From NCBI GenBank assembly GCA_038503075.1, contig JBCAML010000009.1, positions 1,240,001-1,304,000 on the forward strand: a DNA stretch of 64,000 bases, in the 5' to 3' direction. The first letter of the stretch is position 1. Each line of letters begins with the position of its first letter. The notes under the pieces are model-generated. The model was not told the origin of the DNA. It searched no databases and was given only the letters and a program-made list of their open reading frames with translations. The position numbers and the translations under genes are program-made. Shown here one piece after another: positions 47,292 to 58,062 of the stretch. The stretch is from Gyromitra esculenta (Eukaryota; Ascomycota; Pezizomycetes; Pezizales; Discinaceae).

Positions 47292-50122
47292 TCACTCCTC
47301 CTTAGCTTGTTCCTTCACCTGTCCATTCGCACCCATCTTGTAGACTACTGTCCCCTTATCGCTGAACGTTGCCTCCTGCTCAGCAGCCCAGGTGCGGCCC
47401 GCCTTGCTCAGTGTCCTCAGGTACTTCACGTACTGGTTCACTTCGTCGCTATCCTCTGGCAGCCCTGTGTTCTCAACAGACTTGCGTCTGCGCGCCTTGA
47501 CCGCGTTGTAGGTAGCCCATGCACGCTCCGGCGTCTTTGATTCGGTGATGGTGTAATCGACGACCCACTTGTCATCTGGATGGAGATAGTTTGGGCGCAG
47601 AGCGGACCTGTCGTTGATGCGGCTGTAGGTAGTGAGGGTCATTGCGAGGAGGGGCTTGTCAGCTTCGGGGAGGTCTGAAGGAGGCTTTTCGAGGTGTTCG
47701 TCGGGGATTTGGGATTCCTCGGATTCTTCCTCGTCATCATCTTCGTCTTCGTCGTCATCCTCGTCCTCGTCCTCGTCCTCTTCGGCGTCTTCCTCTTCGG
47801 CGTCGTCTTGGGCGGTTTGGTCACTGGTGTCCTGATCGTCGGTACCGGTCTCGTCGATTATTGCCGCGTTACCGGCGGACTCTACGTCCTGGCCGTTACC
47901 ATCGCCGCCAGCTGCCGCGGGGGTAGCTTCAAGCTCCTTCTCGGCCTCTTCTGTCTTCTCAAAGACCTCCGCCTCAGCGCTCTCCGCGCCCGAAGTCTCG
48001 GATGTGGGGTTCGTCCCGAAATTCTCAGTCTCCGCAGCCGCCTCCGCGGTCTCACCTTCCACAGCTTCCGCCTCAGTGCTCTCCACGCCTGAAGTCTCGG
48101 ATGTAGGGCTCATCCCGAAATTCTCAATCTCCGCAGCCGCCTCCGCAGTCTCAGCTTCCTCGCTATCGGCCTCGGCTTCGACCGCCGTCTCGGTCTCAAC
48201 AACTTCTTCCTCAACCTCGCCAAACTTCTCCGCAATTCCCTTGAACTCGGCCTTGCGTTGCACGCTGTCACGCTTCGCCTCGAGGCTCTTGAGGAACTCG
48301 TCCAGATCGCGGTTATTCCGTTTCTGGATGGCCTCGATATCGGCCTCCGACACTGGCTCCGCAATGATGTACATATGCGGGGTCTGTGTCTCCCTCGTCT
48401 CGAAATGCAACCTCAGCGACTACTCCCACCTCCGTATTAGCAAAATCCACCTCTACCACCACACCACCACCACCACCACCACCACCACTAGTCAAAGGAA
48501 AACATTACCTGTTCCGGAAACTTCTCCGTCGCTCTATTCAGCGCCTCGTTCAGCAGCATCAAGCTCAGCTTAAACTCGCGTTCCCCGATCCCGCTGTTGG
48601 GGCCTTCATGTATGCTAGCGTCCATTTCGTCCAGACTGACATACTGGAACCCAAAGATGCGCTCCGTGTTGTGGAAGGCGACGAAGATGCCGTCCATGCG
48701 TCCCATGCGCACCTGCAGCGAATACTTGAGAAACGCAGCGCGGATCATGTCAAAGTACTCGCGCTCGAAGCTCTCCCACTGGCCCTTCAGCGTCTTGATC
48801 TGGTATCCGCTGCCGAGGTGGAAGTTGCCCACGTCCATGCGCACCGAGACGACCGCGCGGGTCTTGAGGTCGAACATGCCGGTGCCGGGGAGGCGCGCGT
48901 CGTATGCGTCGAGCTGGGAGCGCATCAGAAAGTCGCCGAGGGTGCTGTAGTGGAATTTGTCTGCGGCGTGAGCGGTGGACGGCGGGGTGGTTGGGGACTT
49001 GCGCAGACCCTCGTAGACAGCGGGAGGGAGGGTTAGCATTTTCTCGAGCGAGCGGCCGAGCAGCGAGAGGATGCTGTCGGTGTCGAATTCCTTGTCGGCG
49101 TCGATGGCGTAGGTTCCGTTTCCCTTGTAGCGCAGGAAGACGGCGGCGGGGGCGCGGGAGAGCAGGGTGAAGGTGCGGTATTCGACGGGGAAGGCCTTGG
49201 AGAGGGAGTCGGCGTTGATGTTGCGCCAGTGGGAGAGCAGGTAGTGGAAGTGGGATAGCACAGATGTCATGGAGGATGTGGAGCCGACGTATTTCTTCCC
49301 TAGGGAGGCGGCGAGGGCGGCGAGTTTGGTGTCCTGCGAGGATGTCACGTAGGAGTCTACGGCGTTGAAGTCGAATTCTGTCACTGGCATGATGTCGCGG
49401 AGGTACGGGTCGAAGTTGTAGACACGGGAGCGCGGGTCCTGGAGGTAATGGACGCCGGGATTGAATAGGACACGGTCAAGATCGTGATATAGGGCTGGTG
49501 GTTTCTCAGAGTCCGGGATTTCAATCGCTGTGTTTGTTTGTTAATTATTATTATTATTATTATTTTAAAAAAAATCCTTCAAAGTAGCAGAGTGGGGGGG
49601 GGGGAACCAACGTTCAACAGTGACTTTATCAGGATCCATCTCCGTCATATTCCTATCCACCGGCCTCTTGCCCAGCGCTGCGGCCAAAGACATACCCTCG
49701 ACCCCACCACTACCAGCAGTTTGGTCGCCCTTAATCCTCCGGATCGCGACAGGCTGGTTTTTCTTCTTCTTCTTCTTCTCCTGTTTGCGTTTCTTCCGGT
49801 CTTCGCGCGACCCCTTGTCCTTCGGCGAGTCGTCCTTGGGGCGCTTTTTCTGTTCTTTGCCTTCGCCCTTGGGGTGCACTCTTCCCTTGATATCTTTGCG
49901 GATCTCGTTCAGCAAGTTCTGGGACGCAATGGCAGCCTCAGGCTCTGGCCGTGGGCTCACGGCCTTGGGCCTGGTGCGTGGGCCGCCTTTCCATGACGGG
50001 AGCGTGGTGGACAGCGAGCGAATCACAGCCGGGTTCTTTGAGCAGAAGAGACAAACGAATGGCGAAGTTCTAGTCGAGCCAGACGGCGAGACCTTTGCTC
50101 TTCGGAGGGCATTCCGAAGCAT
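47292..50122 (-). CDS. PET127: PET127-like mitochondrial membrane protein (mitochondrial RNA processing/stability)
   Basis: Three exons (50122-49612, 49527-48509, 48419-47292) encode 885 residues. PET127 is a mitochondrial inner-membrane-associated protein that affects 5' processing and turnover of mitochondrial RNAs. The start MLRNALRRAKVSPSGSTRTS is Arg/Ser-rich without acids, as in a mitochondrial presequence. After a Lys-rich linker the family core begins: LFNPGVHYLQDPRSRVYNFD, YVGSTSSMTSVLSHFHYLLS, RAPAAVFLRYKGNGTYAIDA, STLGDFLMRSQLDAYDARLP, GTGMFDLKTRAVVSVRMDVG, EREYFDMIRAAFLKYSLQVR and MGRMDGIFVAFHNTERIFGF. The fragment RLHFETRE follows the second intron. The C-terminal part has a long Asp/Glu tract (residues about 645-700) and an internal 33-residue duplication. 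Intron 1 has an unusual GTTGGT donor; intron 2 contains a CCA repeat. It diverges from KAE1. Confidence 0.95.
47958..48156. repeat. 99 bp tandem duplication inside PET127
   Basis: Two adjacent coding units offset by exactly 99 bp (the TCCGCAGCCGCCTCCGC word recurs at 48031 and 48130). They encode ETAEAAAE-x-ENFG-xx-PTSETSG-type 33-residue repeats in the acidic region. The units differ at several positions, so the duplication is not fresh. Confidence 0.8.
48454..48489. repeat. (CCA)n microsatellite in PET127 intron 2
   Basis: About ten CAC/CCA triplets inside the 89 bp intron at 48420-48508; on the coding strand this is a GGT run between donor and branch region. Confidence 0.8.
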
Positions 50123-50394
50123 TGGAGAGACTGCTAACTGTGTATGTCGAGTGCTATAGCAGGTGATTGGTGAAGGGGATCAGCACCAGCAGCGCAATTG
50201 GAAGGGGAATAAGTGGGTTGGAGGGGTTCACCTCAACTTTTTTTTTTCCCTTCTTCTTCTTCTTATCTGATGGCGAAAAAGGTCGTCTTATCTCGGCCGG
50301 GTAACGTCGCGCACAACTCCCCGCCGCCGCCGCCCCACCAAAAGGGGAAAAAAACCAGACTGACGCTCATTGACCCTTCTGCTGCCGCCCCGCG
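50123..50394. promoter_or_regulatory. Divergent promoter of PET127 and KAE1
   Basis: Only 272 bp separate the two start codons, so core promoters must be shared or adjacent. It contains a T-rich/CTT-rich run (50228-50262) and CCGCCG-rich sequence (50320-50335). Confidence 0.6.
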
Positions 50395-51556
50395 ATGATT
50401 GCACTCGGCCTCGAAGGCTCGGCCAATAAGCTTGGTGTTGGCCTGATCAGACATGCTCCGGACCAGCCCGCGGAGATCTTGTCGAACATCAGACACACGT
50501 TCGTCTCCCCGCCCGGCGAAGGGTTTCTGCCGAAAGACACGGCGAAGCACCATCGCTCGTGGGTCGTGCCGCTGGTCAAGCGCGCGCTGAAGGAGAGCGG
50601 GATAAAGATTAAGGATATCGACTGCATATGCTACACCAAGGGTAGCCTTAAACCCCCTCCTCCCACAGGAAGAGAAAGTAGTGGCTAAGGAAAGCAATAG
50701 GTCCCGGGATGGGAGCACCGCTCCAAAGCGTCGCGATAGCAGCAAGGACATTGTCACTACTATGGGCGAAGCCACTGGTAGGAGTAAACCATTGTGTCGG
50801 CCGTACGTATCTCCACCCCCACCCCCAGTCCCAGCTGACACGGCAGTAAAAACAGATATCGAAATGGGCCGTGAGATCACCGGCGCCGCAAACCCCGTAG
50901 TCCTCTACGTCTCCGGCGGCAACACCCAAGTAATCGCCTACGCCGAACAGCGCTACCGCATATTCGGCGAAGCCCTCGACATTGCCGTCGGGAACTGTCT
51001 CGACCGGTTCGCGCGCACGCTGGCAATCTCGAACGACCCAGCGCCGGGCTACAACATCGAGCAGCTGGCGAAGAAGGGCACGTACCTGCTCGAACTGCCG
51101 TATACCGTGAAGGGGATGGACTGCTCGTTCAGCGGGATACTAGCAGTGGTGGACTCGCTCGCGTCGCAGCTGCTCAGCGGGAAGCCGAGGCCGCTGGTGC
51201 GGCCCGATGGCGCGGCAGTCACGAAGGAGGATCTGTGCTTCAGTCTGCAGGAGACGGTGTTTGCCATGTTGGTCGAGATCACGGAGAGGGCTATGGCGCA
51301 CGTGGGGTCTGCACAGGTGCTGATCGTGGGCGGGGTGGGGTGCAACGAGAGGTTGCAGGAAATGATGGGGCTGATGGCGAAGGAGAGGGGGGGGAGCGTG
51401 TTTGCTACCGACGAGAGGTTCTGCATCGATAATGGGATCATGATTGCGCATGCGGGGCTGCTGGCGTATAAGATGGGGTTTAGGACGGCGTTGGAGGAAT
51501 CGACGTGTACGCAGAGGTTTAGGACCGACGAGGTGCTGGTGGAGTGGAGGGATTAG
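50395..51556 (+). CDS. KAE1: tRNA N6-adenosine threonylcarbamoyltransferase KAE1 (KEOPS subunit, OSGEP)
   Basis: Three exons (50395-50641, 50701-50802, 50856-51556) give 349 residues, the usual size. KAE1 is the catalytic subunit of KEOPS, transferring threonylcarbamoyl to A37 of ANN-decoding tRNAs, in cytosol/nucleus. The start [20 protein letters not shown] is the classic ASKHA phosphate-1 motif. The metal-binding histidines H113 and H117 lie in VNHCVGHIEMGR and are split by the second intron. [37 protein letters not shown] and the metal-ligand D308 in [12 protein letters not shown] are all intact. There is no mitochondrial presequence, so this is KAE1 rather than QRI7. Both introns are short and have clear ends. 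Nothing is missing. Confidence 0.96.
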
Positions 51557-51584
51557 AGAGTGTTGGATACTGTATTAATGGCTT

Positions 51585-51733
51585 CACTCTAGAACGGGAT
51601 AGTTGGTGGGAGTTATTGGTATCATTGGCATCATCGTGGCGATTGTTCACCTGGAGCGGGACAGTTGATGGGAATGATTGGTATCATTGGCATTGCAGTG
51701 GTGATTTTTCACTTGGAGTGGGATAATTGATGC
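51585..51733. repeat. 62-63 bp imperfect tandem repeat, about 2.4 copies
   Basis: Units begin CAC-T/C-T at 51585, 51648 and 51710. Each contains GCGGGA-type and GTT-x-ATGGGA words, and the two full units share ATTGGTATCATTGGCAT. It starts 29 bp after the KAE1 stop, so it is probably within its 3' UTR. Confidence 0.8.
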
Positions 51734-51954
51734 AGACAGATCAATAGTCCTGTTACTTTAGCTGTATTGATATCCATTGAGCAGTGAGGTGGGTTATAAT
51801 GTTTAACGACGACAGTCTCGATCGGTGGGGTGGATTGTGGTAATTCGCCTCGACAGTTTCGATAGATGAAATGGGCAGTGATAGTTCAGCGGATCCCTCG
51901 CCAGCAGTCTCAGTTGCTGTAATATACACAGAATCACTATTACTGCTACGGATT

Positions 51955-51971
51955 GCGAGTGATATTTCATG
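51955..51971 (+). repeat. Dispersed 17-mer, one mismatch
   Basis: GCGAGTGATATTTCATG: matches the exact copies at 16 of 17 positions (first base differs). It is the strong copy closest to a gene, 0.4 kb past KAE1. Confidence 0.82.
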
Positions 51972-52757
51972 AGGATTAACACCGCGTCTTTGCTCCATTC
52001 TTGAGGCTGCATGGGTCGGCAACTGTGTCTTGCAATTCTCCAGCAGAGCTGTATTGCTAACCAGGAAGTCGAGAATACGTAGCCGTTGACTGATCCAGCC
52101 AGGGGGAATCAGGCAGTCTTCTGCTATTCTTGCCCTGGCAGATGTTTCTGTGTGCTGGAATGCTGGTCGGAATAGACAGCTGAAGCAGTGATAAGGCAGA
52201 ACACATCCAGCCCAACAATGAGAACTCCATGTATTCGCCCTCAAGACACCCAGACAAGAGAACTATCTCGGCTTCAATCTGCCCTTCAATCGACTCTAAT
52301 CCCCCAAATCCCCAGCTTTTCAGCCAGCCCCCACCCAGCCATAAAAGCCGATCTGCCCCCACGCAGACGGATGTGATGACGCGCATATGCCCCTGGTTAC
52401 GCAGGGTTCTCCGCATTCGGCGAGGCAGACGAAGCTGAGGATGATGCTTCCGCTCGCGCCCCGTCAGGATCCCCAGGTCCCACATTTACACACTTCCCCG
52501 GATTGGTTGTCCGGCTGCGTCACTGCTATGTATTTGTCTCCATCTCCATCTGCGCCTCTGCCTCCGCCGTCCAGGACTGCGCGTCGTTGATTCCCGCGAT
52601 AAGTCTCTGCGCGAAGACTGGACAAGACGTATGGCCAGTGTGTGATGCATCCAAGCACGGATCTCGGCGAGCAAAAGACCTATCTTCAGGCCCCATAAAC
52701 CCCCCCCCTCAACCCCCCTCCCTCTGCCATCTTCCTCGCCCATCTACCCCCATAACC

Positions 52758-54007
52758 ATGTCTGAGACTGCTACCACCTCCAAAGCTTCTCGCCCTCTCC
52801 GCCCATACTCCCCCGACCCCGCTCCCCGTATTGGCTATGACGTCGACAGCCCTCCACCCAGCGCCCCGCGGCGCCGCCGAACGGTGGCTGGAGACCCCGT
52901 CCATCCTCCATCGCGCAGAGACAGCATTTCGCTGCAGGACGCGAAGAGCGTCCTGCACAACACGACGCAGAGCGTCCTCGCACCGACTGACACGGAGAAC
53001 CCAACGTGGCACACCATCCCGCTGGCATTCGCGGTGCTGCCCGCGATCGGAGGAGTGCTATTCAAGGGCGGGACCTACTTTGTCACAGACGTAATGCTGC
53101 TATTCCTCGTAGCCGTATTCTTACACTGGCTAGTGAAATTCCCCTGGTACGTACATCGCACCCCTAACCCTCACCCCTCTCCCCCAATCCTAGCTAACTA
53201 ACTAACAAAACAAACAATAGGGAATGGTACCACATATCCCAGACCATAACCCTAGACGCAACCTCCGCGCTCAGCCCCTCCACGCCGCCCTCCACACCAC
53301 CGCCCTGCCGCCGCGCCGCCGCAGCGCGCGAACTCCGCTTCAACGAGCACCTCGCGCTGGCATCCTGCTTCGCCGGCCCCCTGCTCGGCGGCTGGCTCCT
53401 ACACACGATCCGCAGCCAGCTCTCCCGTCCCAGCGAGGGTCTCGTCTCCAACTTCAACCTGACGATATTCGTGCTGGCCGCGGAGCTCCGCCCCGTGGCG
53501 CAAGTCGTGAAGCTGATCCGGGCGCGCACCCTGCACCTGCAGAGCATCGTGCACCACCCGCCGCTCACGAAGCTCGACACGCTCTCGTCGCGCGTCGACG
53601 CGCTGCAGGACGCCGTGCGCGAGCTCACGGACCTCACCGCGAAGGCGGTCGAGCGCGATCCGGACCTCGACGCCCTGAATAGAGCGGTGAGGAGGTATGA
53701 GAAGAAGGAGGCTATGCATAGCGCCCTGACCGAGACCCGCATGAGTGAGATTGACGGCCGCCTCAACGATGTGTTGACGCTGGCGGCCGCCGCCGCCGCC
53801 GCGCGACACGAGGGCGTGGGTGTGGTGCTGGGGGAGTGGGCTTGTGCGTTGCTGGTCGTGCCGTTTACGGTTGCGTGGAGACTGGTTAGTTTGCCGGCGA
53901 GGGCGGTGGAGACGGTGGCGGGGCTGAGGGGGGGACGACTGCTGATTAAGGGTGTGGAGGGGAAGAAGGGGAAGGGGAGGGGCGCGAAAGGGAGGAAGGG
54001 GATGTAG
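52758..54007 (+). CDS. Fungal integral membrane protein with coiled coil, function unknown
   Basis: Two exons (52758-53146, 53221-54007) encode 391 residues; the intron has a GTACGT donor and CAATAG acceptor. Residues 1-85 are Pro/Ser/Arg-rich and disordered. Two adjacent hydrophobic segments lie at about 87-105 and 109-128 (PLAFAVLPAIGGVLFKGG, VTDVMLLFLVAVFLHWLVKF). A weaker one is at about 175-192 (LALASCFAGPLLGGWLLHTI) and a further one at 206-218. A helical, heptad-like region covers about 247-315 (LDTLSSRVDALQDAVRELTD). A final hydrophobic stretch is at 334-355. The C-terminus is strongly basic (EGKKGKGRGAKGRKGM). I recall similar unnamed proteins in Pezizomycotina but no function or location. 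GC content is higher than in the surroundings. Confidence 0.82.
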
Positions 54008-55038
54008 GGCTGGGGACTGGGGATTGGGATTTGAGGGGGTATTTGGCGTTTGTATTTTGATATGGAGTTTTGAAATTGATTGTGTTGGGTTGATGTGCTG
54101 GGGCGTTCTGCTTGAAATGGATATTTGTGTGGCAGAGTGTGAATGCGAATAGTATCTGAGTAGCGATCATTGCACGATCTCTGGTATCTTCCCACCCTTA
54201 TCCCGTATGGCGAGTAGCAGGTCGGCCGGAAGAGGTATAACGGTAAGAGTAAGAGGGTTGCTGGCCCAGTTATGGGTTCTTGATGGTGCTCCATTCACCA
54301 GAGTTTGATAGCGCGATATATCTGCCGGTGTCTCTAAAGGTACAGCATGCTATATGTAGTGCTTGAAATGGTTTGAAGCAAAGCATCCCTGAGGTTTGGT
54401 CAACTACATGCAGTACGTGTGGCTACTGATAGTGCTTATGATTGAGTTTTTTTGGGCAAATTAGAGATATACACGAAGGACTTTCCATGTTCCCAGCTGG
54501 AGGAGGTATTCAGACATTAGAGACACCTAACTGCGATTTGCACTACAAAAGTGACCAACCCAAAGGCAATACCAGCACCGTCCGCCCAGGGATCAACCCG
54601 CAATTGAGATAGAATCAAGAATGTAAATGGCGACCAGGCGGAGGAGGAGTCTGAGAATATCTGCCCAAGCACACATGTACTGTAGCACACATTTCGCTGA
54701 TTACACACAACCCTAACAACTGCTGCAGAAGACACAAACTGCGAAACGCCCCGCTGCAACGCGCCATCTCAGTCCGCCAATGAGGCCATTCCCAGATCTA
54801 TATCAGTAGTCATATAATCCTCCGCCGCAGCCATCACACACACAAAAAGCATAAGCATGAGCATAAGCAAAAGCAAAAGCAGACAACTAAACATCCCACT
54901 CCAAGCTCACCGCCATAGTGCCGGCCTCCGGAGGAGAGAGTGAGGGGGACATTACACGTATTTCGCAAAAACCGAGATTACACTTCTTCCTGCGAGCTGT
55001 CCTGCCCATGCGAGGAACAGGAAAAAAAAAAAAAACAC

Positions 55039-55068
55039 CATCGCATCGCATCGCATCGCATCGCATCC
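55039..55068. repeat. (ATCGC)n microsatellite
   Basis: About five to six tandem ATCGC units flanked by ACACCA and TGGTGT, which are complementary. A pentanucleotide simple repeat. Confidence 0.8.
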
Positions 55069-55727
55069 CATGGTGTAACTTATTCCCGCGAGGAACAATA
55101 AAGTATTGCAAATACACCCTCGCAGCAAGCAAGTCCATCTTATCGGATAAAGCGCGCGAAGGGAAAGGGTTTTTTTTCTCGATCCAGGACAAATCGAATC
55201 GGATGTTTTTTTTTTTTTTTGGATGGCTGACGGTTATTTTTTTCTTTCCCCACTACCCTTACCATGCACCCCACTTTGGAGGGGCAATCGGAGGGAGAAA
55301 AAAATTGACAGCGGAAAACGAAAAACAAAACTTTTTTTTTTCCACGCCGGTGGGGCCCCCTGCAGAAAGTAGGTTCCCCACGAAGGGCACGAAGCGAGGA
55401 CCAGAGTACATACTCTACCGGATAGTGGAGGGGAGAGGAGAAAAGAGGCGATATTCCAGAGAACAAGCCTTCGGTTTGCAGCGGCACTGGACGGGCGACG
55501 GAAGGGAGTCGGGGCAGCGGGGGCAGTGAGAGAAGACATGTCCCAGTGCAATTGACCCTCGAGGCCGAGAACCCGGAGAGGAAAAAGGGAAAGAATTGGG
55601 GGGGGGCAAACAGACAATTTCCCCTTGTGGATTATTACTGTTATTATTATTGCCATTACCATTATTCCGGTTCTTTGTGAGTAATAGGTAATAGGCGCCA
55701 TCCCGCCTGGCCTGGCCTATATATAAA

Positions 55728-55737
55728 CTTCTGCTCC
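55728..55737 (+). promoter_or_regulatory. TATA box of PDX1
   Basis: TATATATAAA lies 88 bp upstream of the PDX1 ATG and is followed by a CT-rich stretch (55744-55790) typical of fungal transcription starts. Confidence 0.65.
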
Positions 55738-55825
55738 CCTCGCTGTTCTTTCCTTCCATCTTTCCTCCCTCCCTCCCGCTCTGATACCTCCCCAGCACAC
55801 TCTGTATCCCCCCTGAACAGCCACA

Positions 55826-57122
55826 ATGACCGATAACCAGCTCCCCGTCAATGGCAATGTCGAGCGTTCCGCTCTGTCGTCCGAGTTCGTCCTCAAGGCT
55901 GGTCTGGCACGCATGCTGAAGGGCGGCGTCATCATGGATGTTGTCAATGCCGAGCAGGTGAGAATCTCCATCTCTGCACTCCCCAAAAATCCCCATCTCT
56001 CGAGTACAAATCCGAGTCACAATAATCCACACTGCAGAAAAAAAAAAGAAAGAAAACAAAGAAAAAGCACGTATTAACTCAATCTCTCCCCCACAGGCCC
56101 GCATCGCAGAAGAAGCAGGAGCTGTCGCCGTAATGGCACTGGAGCGTGTCCCCGCCGACATCCGCGCCGAGGGTGGCGTCTCGAGAATGTCAGACCCGAA
56201 AATGATCAAAGAGATCATGGAGGCCGTCACCATCCCCGTCATGGCGAAAGCGAGAATCGGCCATTTCGTCGAGTGCCAGGTATGACTCACACAGCTTTTC
56301 TCCCTCCCCCCACACTCTGATAATATATTTATTACATAACGATATATATATATCACGAGAGCTACATGGTCGAGATACAGAGACACTGACACAAATTGAA
56401 CCCTCCTTCTTACCAGATCCTCGAGGCAATTGGTGTAGACTACATTGACGAATCCGAGGTTCTGACCCCCGCCGACAATGTTCACCACGTCGTCAAGCAC
56501 CCCTTCAAAGTACCGTTCGTCTGCGGCTGCCGAAACCTTGGCGAAGCCCTCCGCCGTATCTCCGAAGGAGCAGCAATGAGTAATCCCCCCCCCTCTACCA
56601 CCCCCCAATTTCCCCTTCCAACCCTTCTCTCTCCCCCAAACCTAACCACTAACTAACATCCCCCCACCCCCAGTCCGCACAAAAGGTGAAGCCGGCACCG
56701 GCGACATCGTCGAAGCCGTAAAACACATGCGCACCGTCACCAACGAGATCCGACGAGCCCAGCTCCTCTCCGACGAAGAGCTCTACGTGATGGCGAAAGA
56801 GATCGGCGCGCACTTCGACCTCCTCAAGGAAACGGCGCGTCTCGGCCGTCTGCCCGTCGTCAATTTCGCCGCCGGCGGAGTCGCAACGCCCGCCGACGCG
56901 GCGCTGATGATGCAGCTGGGCTGCGACGGCGTCTTTGTGGGCTCGGGCATCTTCAAGAGCGGCAATGCGGCGCTGCGGGCAAAGGCCATCGTGCAGGCGG
57001 TCACCCACTTCAACGATGCAAAGATCCTGGCTGAGGTCAGCAGCGATCTCGGCGAGGCTATGGTCGGGCTTAATGTGGAGAAGTTGACGGATCAGATGAA
57101 GATGGCTAAGAGGGGGTGGTAA
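55826..57122 (+). CDS. PDX1: Pyridoxal 5'-phosphate synthase lyase subunit (PdxS/SNZ family)
   Basis: Four exons (55826-55957, 56097-56279, 56417-56579, 56674-57122) encode 308 residues. The enzyme builds pyridoxal phosphate from ribose 5-phosphate, glyceraldehyde 3-phosphate and ammonia supplied by the glutaminase PDX2/SNO. It is a (beta/alpha)8 barrel forming dodecamers. Catalytic residues can be placed by the usual offset: D38 in [11 protein letters not shown]95 in MAKARIGH (first Schiff base) and K163 in [10 protein letters not shown] (second). Phosphate-binding [13 protein letters not shown] and [15 protein letters not shown] are intact, as is the family end AKRGW with a short C-terminus. 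A TATA box lies 88 bp upstream. No PDX2 is seen in the window. Confidence 0.97.
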
Positions 57123-58062
57123 TTCCCCCCCCCCTCTTTTTCGCAGCAAAACAACAGGAGGAGGAGGAGGAAGATGAAAAAAAAGACTTTGTGTGGTTTT
57201 TGTTACTTTTTGGTTTTTGGTTTTTTTTTCTTTTTCAACAATAGCGCGCTTGGTGTGAGATTTTGGAATATAAAGATCTCCTTTTCCTTTTTTTTTTCTT
57301 TCTTCTCTTTGGGAGGGGGGGTTTTATTTATTTTATTTACTGTTTTGTTTTATTACGCCCTGGATATACTAGATACATCAGGGTTGGTATAAGGAGAAAG
57401 AAGAGAAGGGGGGGGTGTGGGGGAAAAAAAAGCATTCAACTGCCTTGGTGTTGGAGGAACCTTTTCTTGTTTATTATTGTTATATTATAAACTATTCATT
57501 TGGGCTTGCCTATGAGGGCTTTTTTCTTTCGTGATGGTGAGTTTTTACCCCGCGTTGGTGTTGATCGACCCCCACCTTCCTATGTCGGTTAGCTTGTGCC
57601 TTTGGCTGCATATCTGATTCGTAATTTTTTATTTTGTCGGAGTAGAGCACTCTAAGTGAAGTATATGTAGTGCTTAGGTTATATGGGTGGAGCATTGCGG
57701 GTAAGTATAGTACTATTGAAGCCTTCGCGGAGAAGAACTAGAGTAGAACTCAGTATTTTGGTCCGCGCCGCATTGCGCAAATGAATTATCATCATCATCC
57801 ACACCACATATAAAATCACAGTATATCACTCGGTAAAAAAAAAGATCTTGCGTAATCATCAATTGATTCGTATAGACTAGCCAGTCTTCGATATAGTTAT
57901 AATAATATTCGTAAAGTCAATCTCAAAGGAATAATTGCTCTCCGCCTTCATAAGAACCCTCCCAGATATCATTTTCCAAACAGAAACAAAAAAAAACCGG
58001 AAACAGTGTGCCCGACCCCTTCCCAGCTCGTATCAGAAAATATAACAACCTATTCGATAAGA
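57123..58062. other. 0.9 kb spacer between convergent PDX1 and tyrosinase
   Basis: T-rich 3' flank of PDX1 (57180-57360) followed by AT-rich sequence. No gene. A weak minus-strand match to the start of the 17-mer (CGAGTGATA) lies near 57822-57834. Confidence 0.5.

Larger units (their letters stand above)
51557..52757. other. 1.2 kb spacer downstream of KAE1
   Basis: No gene is supported. It begins with a 62 bp-unit tandem repeat (51585-51733), carries a near-exact 17-mer copy (51955-51971) and ends in pyrimidine-rich sequence (52690-52757: CCCCCCCCTC, CTCCCTCTGCC) just before the membrane-protein start. Confidence 0.55.
54008..55825. other. 1.8 kb spacer upstream of PDX1
   Basis: No gene is supported. 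It contains an ATCGC microsatellite inside a weak hairpin (55035-55077), several A or T homopolymers (for example 55206-55220) and the PDX1 core promoter at the end. An AAGCAT/AAGCAA simple repeat lies near 54847-54881. Long minus-strand frames here overlap PDX1 antisense and are discounted. Confidence 0.5.

Noticed and set aside
47694..48573. Plus-strand frames of 130 to 190 codons
   Set aside because: Antisense to the acidic repeats of PET127; composition explains the lack of stops.
55415..56608. 397-codon minus-strand frame
   Set aside because: It runs antisense through PDX1 exons and introns and has no domain; PDX1 on the other strand is certain.
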